From Thamnaconus septentrionalis (lineage: Eukaryota > Chordata > Actinopteri > Tetraodontiformes > Monacanthidae), in contig CM020512.1 of NCBI GenBank assembly GCA_009823395.1, forward strand, positions 6,189,405 to 6,253,404: 64,000 nt of DNA. The letters are read 5' to 3'. Position 1 is the stretch's first letter. Each line of letters begins with the position of its first letter. This document shows positions 1 through 10,500 of the stretch, in pieces. Both the position numbers and the translations under genes were made by a program. The notes below the pieces were generated by a model, which saw nothing but the letters and a program-made list of their open reading frames with translations, did no database searches and was not told the origin of the DNA.

Positions 1-349
1 TCCTGTCGCCTCTTCCTCCCTGATGTTGACATTTGGTCTCAAACAAGTCTGGACCAGATAATCTGTGTGGACAAACTACGTAACTTCCTTACCATCGTTG
101 CTCTGATTGGTTTTCTTCCCAACTCCTCCCGCCTTTACTTTCTAAATCGTCATCTCCTTCCACAAACGAAATGAGCTGTGATTGGATCTCGTCCCTGGCA
201 GACATTTTGGTCTCGTTTTTATTTTGTTGACGAAAATGTTAATACACCTCGTCATCGTCTTAGTTATCATCTTGTTTTAGTCAGAGAAAAAAAAAAATGT
301 CGTTGACGATAACTATGGCGAAAAATTTCCGTCAACAAAATTAACACTG
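1..349 (-). mobile_element. End of a hAT-like non-autonomous DNA transposon (truncated by window edge)
   Basis: The right edge reads TTAACACTG at 341-349, which on the minus strand begins CAGTGTTAA, the kind of terminus seen in many fish hAT-type MITEs. Further in are repeated motifs of the type TTGACGAAAATG (about 228-239) and ATCTCGTCCCTGGCAGACAT (about 186-205) that I recognise as common teleost repeat sequence. No transposase reading frame is visible and the left end lies outside the window. It sits in the intron just upstream of the first visible ifrd2 exon. The family name is from memory of the terminus and not from a database match. Confidence 0.5.
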
Positions 350-385
350 TTTCCATCGCCGGTTGGGTTTTCTGCCCGCTCCCAG

Positions 386-1903
386 GACCTGATCAAGGTG
401 TTGGCCCTGCTGGAGAGCGTCTTCATGCATTCCTACCCCAACGGAGAGGGAACGCTCCCCACCTCCAGACCTGGTGGTCCCGGCCTCCACGGTGCTGCCC
501 TGCAGGCCTGGTCCCTGCTGGTCACCCTCTGCCCTACATTCAAACTGACAGAGCTGCTCGATCAGTGAGTGCAACAAACCTCATTTTTTTCCACATCAGA
601 AGAAAATGAAAAGCAAGCATTCTCCAAGAGTTGCACCACTGTCTACTTAGAGTGGAGCCCATGATTCCGTAGTCGTCAGAATATGTGTCATAATGCTGTT
701 GCCTTCCTTGATGACATTTGACACACTTGTGATCCTACAATAGAGAAAGTACACTTCCATCCCTTGTCCCGCTGCTGCTGGTTTTTTAGTAATCAAAGGC
801 GAATGTTTCTTTTCAGGCACCTCCCCAAACTGCAGGCGTGTCTGGAGAGCAGTGACGTCAACTACAGAATCGCGGTGGGGGAGACCATCGCCCTGCTGGT
901 GGAGCTGGGACGGGATATGGACGAGGTAAGGAACGTCTTCTCTGGCCACTCGAGACCGGTGTTTCGTTTTATTCTGACATTGTCGCGCGGGCAATTGCAG
1001 CAGTTTGAGGTGGAGGACAGCGAAGGCCTGTGCCAGTGTCTGAAAAGCCTGGCCACGGACGGCAACAAGCACAGGGCCAAGACGGACAGGCGGAAACAGC
1101 GCTCCATCTTCAGAGAGGTGCTGCACTACATCGAGGTACGGCCCCGGCCGCCATTCAGGCGGTGCGTTTTGGGATGATACCTCGCACAGGGCGTGAAAGC
1201 ACCTCGAGCTCCTCTTCTCTTCTCCCCACAGAGGGATGAATTCACCGAAGAGACCATCAAGTTTGGAGGGACTGGCCTTCATACAGAACAGAGGTTTCAC
1301 ATCGACAACTGGATGAAGAGGCGGAGCTACGATGCCTTCAGGCAGCTCATGGAGTCGGGAGTGAGGGAACATCTGAAGGTCAGGACGCAGAGCCCTTTAT
1401 TTGGGGCCGGGTGCAGCATCTTTTGTCTTTTTTTTTTTTTTTCTTTTATTGTGCCCTGATTGTTCACTGTTCCTAATCATTTTAGCTTTTCCGAGGTGAT
1501 TCTAGTAAACTAGATCTATGTTTACCTCCATCTACTCTATCATTTCAGCCCCATGAGGCCAGTGCTGCAAAACACAGCCGTTAAGAACTGTTTTCGATTC
1601 TCATCCTCTGTGGTTTGTTGGTCTTTTTGTGTGCAGTTCAACCATTTGCTGAGAGACATCTTGGGACTTGGTCCTCCACTGGGCCCTTTTCCTTTAGCCT
1701 GTGTCAGCATCGTTCCCTACCAAAAGGTGAGAGCAGCTTCGTTATTTGATGCTTGTGCCGTTATCTCTCCCCACTCCCTCCAAGTTGTGCTCATGTCTTT
1801 TTCTACCCCCCCTCACTCACAGCATCATTACAACTCAGCTGCCTTCAAGGCCAGGACAAAACAGAGGAGCAAATTCAGGGACAAGCGGGCAGACATCATG
1901 TAA
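386..1903 (+). CDS. ifrd2: Interferon-related developmental regulator, 3' six exons (partial gene, probably ifrd2)
   Basis: Six exons join in phase: 386-564, 817-925, 1001-1135, 1232-1378, 1637-1726 and 1823-1903 (stop TAA), giving the last 246 residues. Every intron has GT/AG ends. The protein is helical and ARM/HEAT-like, with the family motifs ATDGNKHRAK and RKQRS in the third exon, ETIKFGG and WMKRRSYDAF in the fourth, and the very conserved tail HYNSAAFKARTK...RDKRAD in the last. IFRD proteins are transcriptional co-regulators, and IFRD2 has also been found bound to inactive ribosomes. The C-terminus ends RADIM, closer to IFRD2 (RADIL) than to IFRD1, and the next gene is apeh, which neighbours IFRD2 in human 3p21.31. 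The 5' exons are upstream of the window. IFRD1 or a fish-specific duplicate remains possible. Confidence 0.85.
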
Positions 1904-3660
1904 GGGCTGCGCTGCGCTGGGCTGGGCTGCACACAGACGGAAACAAAGGATGCCTTCACCTGTCTGGCATCCTCGAGTTGAATCAGTTTTTTTCCCTCTT
2001 GTGCAGTTCATCTGCAATTTAACTTTCCTCAGTTTAAGACGCCAAGATCTTTTTCTCGGCTCTCCCAGGGGACGAAAAGCAGCGGTGCTTTCCTCATCCC
2101 TCGTTTTTGCCTTAAAGTCCACCGAGCGTAACATGACACTTAACAGGAACTTATTTCATTATATAGATTAAATATTTTCTTGGTTCTATTTATGAAACTC
2201 TAGAGGAAGTAAAGTGTGTGTGTGTGACTGAAGGGGGTAACATTTTAAAGCTTTATGATAGAGAAAACCTCACACCTGCTGGAAACCCTCTCTGGTGCTA
2301 CTCTTTCTTTTTTTTTTGCCCTCATTTTAAATCCCAGTGTGTGACTGAATTTCCACACAAAACCACTTTTAGTCATGATAAACCAGTCCCGGTTTAACGC
2401 TGGAAATAACAGAAGCCACGGAAAAGTTGTACCTTTCAGTGCCGGTTGATGGTTCCTCAGCATTTCCCCTCAGTCGCGCGACCTTTCCTTTCCACCACAG
2501 GGTGGCAACTTCAGCTGCCAAATCAAGAAACAGACTTGAAAGACTTGAAAAGTGTGTAGTGTTCTGTGTGAGAGTGTTTTCTTCCAATACTATTAAACGT
2601 CATGGGTTTTAATAATCACAAACATACCAACAAGAAGATGCCTCCTTAAATGAACTATTAATCATGTCATTTATGTATATTTTTTGAGAGCAAAAATACA
2701 TTTTAACAATTTTTTGATGGCTTAATTATTAATTTATTCAAATAGAAGTACTGTGTGCTTTTAGTCATAAGGAAAACGTAATAAAAACTGTTTACACTTT
2801 TAAGGGAAGAATTTTGAATGAAGACTTTCAAAGTTGTTTTTTTTTTCATGTGTATATTTTTAAAGCGGGTTCAGTGGCTCATGCAGTCTGTCCCTGACTT
2901 TAAAAAGCAGATGGACTGTAGGGAGTTATGGGGAGATATATACTTGAGTCTTTAGATGCATCTATTTTTTCCCCCTCTGATGAGGGTCATTAACTGAGGC
3001 TGCTGACAGCAACTTGCCAGGCTCCCAACAGTGGCAGTGGGTAACATTTCTTTTAATGTTGTTTTGTTTTTTGTTTTTTTGAGGGGTGGGTGGTAATTGT
3101 GGATTTAGAAAGCACACTTTAACAGCGGCCTGTAAATGTCAGTGCTTTGGTTAAAAACTACCATCAACAGCCTTTTCCTGTATATTGATGCCTCTTCACC
3201 AAGCTGTCTGGTTCTGGTGCTGCTGCACATGGGCAGAAAAACTGTTTGAATGATAAATAATACAACTGTTTTAAATGATAATAATAATAAAGAATAGTCT
3301 TGAGCATTTTTGTTTCCTGTCTTTTTTTTAATAATCACAAATCTTGAACTTGTAATTCCCACCTGGAATTGAAATTGCGTTTGTTTTGATGATTTCCTTA
3401 AATTACACACTGCTCGACTCTAAAGCCATTGGAGACAAATTGACATTGTGAACTTGGGCTCCATAAAAAAAATTAATTCATTTAGATTTTTACCTCTGTA
3501 AAAAGATCTTTAGTTTTGAAAACCCTAAAACGAATTACGTTTTCACAGGAAGCGTTCATAGATCTTACTTGCTTTATCTCTAAAAAAAAAAAGAAGAAAA
3601 AAAGAAGTTAACAAAAATAACCACGCCGTGAGAAGAAACATCGGAGGAAATAGAACTCTT
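1904..3660 (+). other. ifrd2 3' UTR and spacer
   Basis: AT-rich sequence with no supported exon. AATAAA poly(A) signals occur at 2780-2785 and 3286-3291. Which is used cannot be told from sequence, although the first lies 0.9 kb after the stop codon. Short open frames here have no recognisable protein features. Confidence 0.5.
2780..2785 (+). terminator. Candidate poly(A) signal AATAAA of ifrd2
   Basis: A canonical hexamer 877 bases after the ifrd2 stop. A second AATAAA at 3286-3291 could serve a longer 3' UTR. Confidence 0.4.
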
Positions 3661-3711
3661 ATTTTGAAAGGGTATTGTCCGGGGGCGTGCCTTCATCGAG
3701 GGCTGCAGAGG

Positions 3712-4163
3712 AGTCGCGCTATCTCCACTTTAAAATTGAGTTCGTGTTTAAAACGCCTCTTACGGAAATCAAATTTACAAAATCAAAGTGTTTAATGCAA
3801 ACTCCACTAGATTATTGTTCTACATTGAACAATAACTACTTTATTGTCAAACACTTTGATTCTGTTTTTTGTTTTGTTTTGTTTTGTTTTAATATTTGAA
3901 TCTGCAGTAAAACATCAACCAGATAATGACCGGTATATGTACTTCAACAAACAACTACAACAACAACAACAACAACAAAAACAACAACAAAGAGCAGTCC
4001 TTCGCTGAGGCTCAGTCCCGAATAACGACGACAACAAAAACACTTAGATATTGACTCAAGAGTTTACGAGGTGCGCCTGAATGCACCACGAAGCCGCTCC
4101 CACGCTTTACCGTATGAGGCGGTTTAGACGCACACACGATTGTGAAGCGGAGATAGCGCGACT
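3712..4163. repeat. Interrupted inverted repeat with nested hairpin upstream of apeh
   Basis: The 15-mer at 3712-3726 is the exact reverse complement of 4149-4163 (GGAGATAGCGCGACT). A second block at 3751-3765 matches the reverse complement of 4110-4125 with one mismatch and one extra base. The blocks are in the correct order and similarly spaced (24 bases and 23 bases), so this looks like a diverged terminal inverted repeat about 54 bases long. Inside is a 13-bp perfect hairpin (3781-3793 with 3849-3861) with a further 7-bp stem nested in it. The most likely identity is an old MITE in the apeh 5' flank. The interior also carries a (CAA)n-like run at 3955-3990. Confidence 0.5.
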
Positions 4164-4290
4164 GAGCTTTTCCGAAGCGTATTCCGAGCTTGTGTCCGAG
4201 GTGTCTGAACGATTTTAAGTCACATCCAGAGAAGTCGATAAATAAAAACCGATTCGGATAAAATCACCACCGCAGCTGCAGTAAGGCCCA

Positions 4291-4399
4291 TGACGACGTC
4301 ACGGCCAACCGCCCGTTAACCGGAAGCGCGTTGAACGGCTGTGTGTGAGGGGGAGGCGTCTGGCTGGACACGCGCTTGTCCGGTCGGCGCTGCAGCCAC
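4291..4399 (+). promoter_or_regulatory. Probable apeh core promoter / 5' UTR (CpG-rich, CRE-like and ETS motifs)
   Basis: The sequence just before the apeh start is CpG-rich and has no TATA box. It holds a CRE-like TGACGACGTCAC at 4291-4302 and a consensus ETS/GABP site ACCGGAAGC at 4319-4327, both typical of housekeeping promoters. This is a motif reading only. The transcription start is not determined. Confidence 0.45.
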
Positions 4400-4475
4400 A
4401 TGGAGCCCGGACAGATCAGCGGGCTGTACGGGGAGCTCGCCGCTCTCCCCGGGCTTCTGTCCGCGCATGTGACCG

Positions 4476-4507
<32 letters not shown>

Positions 4508-7500
4508 CAGCTTCCCGAGCGCCGGATCTACACGGTGACCGCAGGTGAGCTGGCCTGGCTGCAGCTGTCAGATCTGACAGTGAACACAAGCACTGCGCCG
4601 TGACACGCTCGCTTTGTTTGGAATCTGTTCAGTGTCAGAGATCATCAGTTTCACTCTGCAACTCAACTCTCTGATTCAAGTCGTTTTCTTGCCTGGATAT
4701 TTCAACCTTGTCGTTTAAAACATAGAGGTCCTCAAGGAAAATAAACGAAATAGTAATTAGAGCGTACGAGAATTCGAGGAGGACGAGAGAAAAAAAGAGT
4801 AACGATGTTGTCATTCCTTTGGATTTCGTGACAAGCTGCTGGTCTGGTCTTGGTTGTGACACCAGTGATCTTGTCCTAAGGGGTTTAAAAGGTTTACCCG
4901 GAGGAGACCCATCTGTTTGTCTGGAGAGGTGTGCAGCCACGCAGATGGCTACAGTCAACTGCCTGCACAGTGACAGTGTTTTGATCTGACAGGAAAAGGC
5001 ATGCATGCTTGTTGCTCAGACAGCTGGTTAAACAGAGTTAGACCTAATGAAAACCCGTGACGCCTTGCAGCGCAGCGTGACCTCTGTGACCTCAAGTCTG
5101 AAGTCTCCCAGGTCCAAATGGCCGAGATCCAACCTAAAGAGATTTTTAACAGGTCTCACACATTGCGTAACCAGTCACAGCGTCCTTCTGGTTGTGATGC
5201 AAGCAGGAAGTGGCTGCTCTGAGCTGAAGAAAAAAGTAGAAAACGTTTTTTGTTACTGCTTAACATGGACACTGATCCTAAAAAACCCTGCTTGTATCTG
5301 TTGGGACGTCGTTCTAAACTAGTCACATGGAACTCGTTTGAATGTGGACAATCGCAGAACATGTCTCTGATTGTTTTGTCCCGTCTGTTGAATTCTGCTC
5401 CGGTCCAAATGTCAGAGTGGAGTCAGGCTGATCTGGTGCGAGGCTCGGCGCTTCGCTACTCGCAGCAGTGGACACTGTTTGCAGACCGCAATGAGCACAA
5501 GAGCGTCAAGACGGTGCTGCCACCAGGACCCTGTTCACCTGCGTCTGGAGAGTGAGGACACGACACACACACACACACACACTTACAATACCGATGTGAA
5601 GGGATGTCCCAAACATCAAGATATTAAAATTCTGGTCCCAGGATCCATATGGAAGTTACTTTTTTTAATAGACTTTTGAGACTTTTACACGTTTAATTTG
5701 GTTTATTTTCTGTCTTTTTTCATTTTCACGATTTTTAGCCTGTTGTCAATGTATGACTGTGTATGAGTGCATTGTTTATGTTTATTTCTGCATTATTTAA
5801 AAGTTTAGTTTGTAGATATTATTGCGTTTCGTAGTGGTTTGTGTAGTACATTTTTTTTAGAAACTCGGCACTGATACCATCCATTCACCCACCCACCCAT
5901 CCATCCATGCATCCATCCATTCATTCATCCATCAATCCTTCTATCCATCCATCCATCCTTTCATCCATTTATCCATCCTTTCATCCATTTATCCATCCAT
6001 TCATCCATCCATCCATCCATCCATCCATCCACCCACAAATCCATCCACTTATCCATCCATCCGCCCATCCACCCATCCTGGAGATGTTGCCTGTCCACCA
6101 CATGGCCACATAGAGACAAACGACTCCTCACACTCACACTCTCACTCACACCTACAGACATTATACATCACAACCGCATGATGTTCTGACTTTTTCGTCT
6201 GGCCTCTGCTCTTCAGGTTACTCAGTGCACTCTCTCCTGTCCGAGGCCTCCGGGCCGTTGTCAGGGAGACAGGTGTCGGCCAGCTGCTGGAGGTGAGGAC
6301 CCTCTCAGGCCCCATAACATTTTGACGGAAAGTTGTTGAATGTTGTCTCTTGTGTAGATATGGGACAGCCACGGCCTGAGGAAATGCCTCAACCTGACCG
6401 CCCTGCGCCAACACGGACGCGTGTACGACGATGGTATGCGCCGAGAAAGTGCTCCGAGCGTGTTGCCGTTGCTTTAACCGAGTCAGCTCAGCGTCTGCGG
6501 CGGGTGGTTAAGTTGGTTGAGTCTTCTGTTGCCTGAGCGACGCTCGTTTGTGTGCGTTTTTCAGCCCAGTTTGGCTGCCTGTCGTGGTCGGGGTGTGAGA
6601 ACAAGCTTCTGTACGTGGCCGAGAAGAGCAGACAGGCGTCGACAGATGCCCTCGATGAGGTCGCTTCGAGTGGAAAGGTACACACAAGGCTCGTGATTGA
6701 TGCCGTCTGCGCTGTCTTTACCGTTAGCTTAAAAATATTTGAAGAGTTGCGTTTACACAGCAGTATACCAACAACAGTATTCAGTAAGGAAAGTATTAGC
6801 ATGTTTGAGGCGCGCTGCTTCTGTTTGCCTATGTACTGTAGGTGTGTGTGTGCACGTGTATTTTATTTTAATCACTGTTCCTCAACAGGACAGGAGTGTG
6901 TACTGTGAAGACTGGGGTGAAGGCCTGACCAATAAGAGCGTGCCGGTGATGTGTGTGGTGAACCTGCAGAATGGAGCTGTGACTGTGCTGCAGGGGGTCC
7001 CGCAGGACGTCTCCCCTGGACAGGTGAGAGTCTCAGAGGCCACGTCCACAGTGGTGGATATACACTCGCGTTGGTGTTAGAGTGACGATACATTTTCCAT
7101 GTTTGCCGTCGAGTGCTCTCTTTTTTTTTTCATGTTTACGCTCACATTGTGGAGGGGCCGAAGACCCCGTAAAAATATCAATTTGTGTTGTCAGATAAAG
7201 TTCTGAGACTGCTGTCATTTTTTTGTTTTACTATCCCGATTTTTCTCTCCCTTTGACTGATTTCCGTCTCGTCTTCCAGGCCCTGTGGGCTCCCAGCAGC
7301 CAGTCCGTGCTGTTTGTCGGCTGGTATCACGAACCTTTCAGGCTGGGACTCAAGTTCTGCTCCAACCGCAGGTGATTTGCATTGTCTGTCATTTGTTTTT
7401 TTGAAAATTTAATTGCCTATTGGACTAAACTGGCATCTCCTCCTTTTCCAGGTCTGCATTGTTCAAGCTTAACCTGGATGGAAGCTGTGGTGAGAGCTCC

Positions 7501-10500
7501 GTCCTCGACACTATTGTAGAAACTCACTGTTGTTGCTCGACTCCTCTCATCCCTCCCCTATGTTCTCCTCCTCCTCTTCCTCCTCCTCCAATCAGAGCGT
7601 CTGTCTGTGGACAACATGTCGGTATCGTGTCCTCGCCTCAGCCCAGATGGCTCCACTCTGATCTACCTGCAGGGCCAAGTGTTTGGTCCCCACAACCAGT
7701 GCCTTAGTCTGCAGCAGGTACAGTGGAAGTGTGTGTGTGTGTGTGTGTATCAGTGTTCCTGTTAACAGTGGATGCTGGTCCTCCACAGCTGGACCTGGAC
7801 AGCGGGAAGACGTCCCCACTGTTGGATGTCGTCAGCAGGCCGCAGAAAGGTGAACCGCTAGCTACGTTAGCACCGTGGCCAAGGACATTCTTCTTCTATC
7901 ATCTGCAGAGGCTTCTGTGATTTAGGGAAAGCTTTTTAAAATGTAGCGCCATCGTCTGACGTTACTTAGAATTGGACTCGGTGGTGTTTCGCGATCAGGC
8001 TCATGCGACTGTGATGCCCACTGGAGTGGCTTCACAATTGTTTAATGCAGCTCATGATTTAGGGTAAAAATTCCTGTCTTTATTTCTATTTGGTTGTTAT
8101 AATAGCTCTTATTGGTGTGAGTTCATCAATGTTAAGCATGGATGTTATGCCATTCCTCACCTGTGGGTGGCAGTGAGCACGGTGTGCAGCTTCGGGGAGA
8201 CAGGAAGCGCTGGGGTACACCACCTGTTCCTCAGAGCTCATGCTACGCCTGAAAAGGGTGACACGTGTTCTCCGCCTCATCTTTTCTAATGTTTTCTTGT
8301 GTTTAATAGGTGAGTGAATGATATCAAAACAGTGATAAATGTTAGACTGTGTGTCCGGGTAAGCGATGAACCCGGAATGTATATTGTAAACGGTGGAATG
8401 TGTATTATGTCCATTTTATAGAAGAAAAGTTAGCTCTTTGCGGCTATCGGCGGAGTCCACTCGCTGCACTAGACATCACGGTTCCCGGCTAGTATTGTTT
8501 TTATGTATATCGGCTTTGTTAGACAATTTTGGCTGTACACGCATACACCTTCACATCCACGCGCACACTTACACTCGAACACGCGACACGCCGCACTCAC
8601 TCGCGCACACTTACACTCGCGCGCACATCAACGCGAACACGCGCACTCACTCGTGCACACATTCGCACGCACATCCATATACGTACATACACACTCAGCC
8701 ATTTCTTTTGCAAATGATAGAATAATTTCAATGTTTAAAATGTTGAGTAAGCTATATATTTCTGAATAAACTCAGAGCTCATGCTACGCCTGAAAAGGGT
8801 GACACGTGTTCTCCGCCTCATCTTTTCTAATGTTTTCTTGTGTTTAATAGATGAGGTGATATTTAAATATCTGGACCCACGTCCTCTACTGCGGGGGTGC
8901 AACAGATATTTTGGGGGCTCGTCCGGGATCAGCGCCATCACGGATGTTCGACGGTCGCTGATCCTATGATCTCTGAACCTGAGACCAAAGAAACTGCTTG
9001 CCGTTTGTGTTGAGGTGTTCGCTGGTGTGTGACCCTAGAGAAGAAGTGTCGACAGGAGAAGTCCGCCAGTTGGTGTCCGAAAGAAGGAGGGTCAAAGGAA
9101 AAGGATCCTGCCTAAAGGGGAACGAAGCTGCTGGGCAGTTCCACGCACGTCACTAAGATCAGTGAAGAGAGGTTGAAGTCGATTTACATCACCAGGTTCA
9201 CCACCATGTCAGCACAACACAAAGAACTGGTTTGGAAGATCAAAAGAACTTATTCAGACTGTCCGGTCCCGAAGCGCACGAGGTGGCAAAGGCCATTGAT
9301 GCAGACTATCCAGGTGTGGACCAGCTGGACCCGACTGATGAAGAAAGCTGCATCAACCATATCCTAGATTTCATGCATTGTAGAGCATTGCTTGAGTCTG
9401 AGGATGAAGGCATGGGTCACTTGCTCTCATTGAGTGATTTGGTTATGAGTATCATTAGCCAGAAGGATGTTGTTGCTGTGCCTGTTGTAGATGCAGAAGG
9501 TGTTCTACTGACATCCAGACCAGCCACACAAACCACACACTCAGATCAGATCACAACACAATCACAACACATCAGCCCACCCACTCACACACCCCCACTC
9601 AGCCTTAATTCACCTTCTGTCACACAGCCATACAATCTCACTCCACCCGGCAACTTACAGACACATTACTACAACGCACCCACCAACACACAGACACATA
9701 ATCTTAACCCACCCACCACCATGCAACCACATACCCATAGCCCATTTGTCTCCCTGCAAGATCTCGCTTACTTCCAGCGTAAGGAGTTCAGGATACATGG
9801 GGGGCAAATAGGTGACATAACATCTGACATTACTTATAACAGTATTTGTAAGCAGGTCGAGGAAGGTCTTACTGAAAAACATACAGAGGGTGAGATCATT
9901 AGAGGAGTTCTCCGTGTGATTAAACCTGGCAATTTTAGAGACATGTTGATCAATAAGGATGACCTTACTGTAGTAGAGCTAAAAAGCTTCCTCCAGTCAC
10001 ACCTAGGTGAAAGGAGTGGCACAGAATTTTTCCAAGACCTAATGTGTGCCAAGCAACATGAAAATGAGACACCACAGCAATTTTTGTACAGAATGATTGG
10101 TCTTAAACAGAAAATAATGTTCACGGCCAAACAAACAACTTCAGTCCTTAAATATGATGCATCCACTATTCAGTGCATATTCCTTAACACAATTTGCCAG
10201 GGCATGGGGGAGAGGCATGAAGATGTCAGACGGGAGCTGAAGCCGCTCCTGGGTGACCCCACAGTGTCTGATGAAGCTTTGCTGCGTCAAGTGATAAAGA
10301 CTACAACTGAGGAGTCTGAAAGAAAGCGCAGGCTCAGTCGCAGCTCAGTCAGCCGCAGCTCCAAGGTGATGAAAGTAAACCCAGTCACCAAGGATGACAC
10401 CATACAGAGGCTAAGTACCCAGGTCGAAGCACTGACACAGGCAATGGAGGCACTGAAGCGACAACTGTTGGCTCTGGCTCACACCACTGATAAGCCCAAA

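Noticed and set aside
5878..6079. CRISPR-like array or coding repeat
   Set aside because: A four-base simple repeat without spacers, in a vertebrate intron.
8086..8280. Minus-strand frame recurring at 15509-15703 and 8735-8941
   Set aside because: It recurs because it covers the LTR and its internal 80-bp repeat. No protein features.
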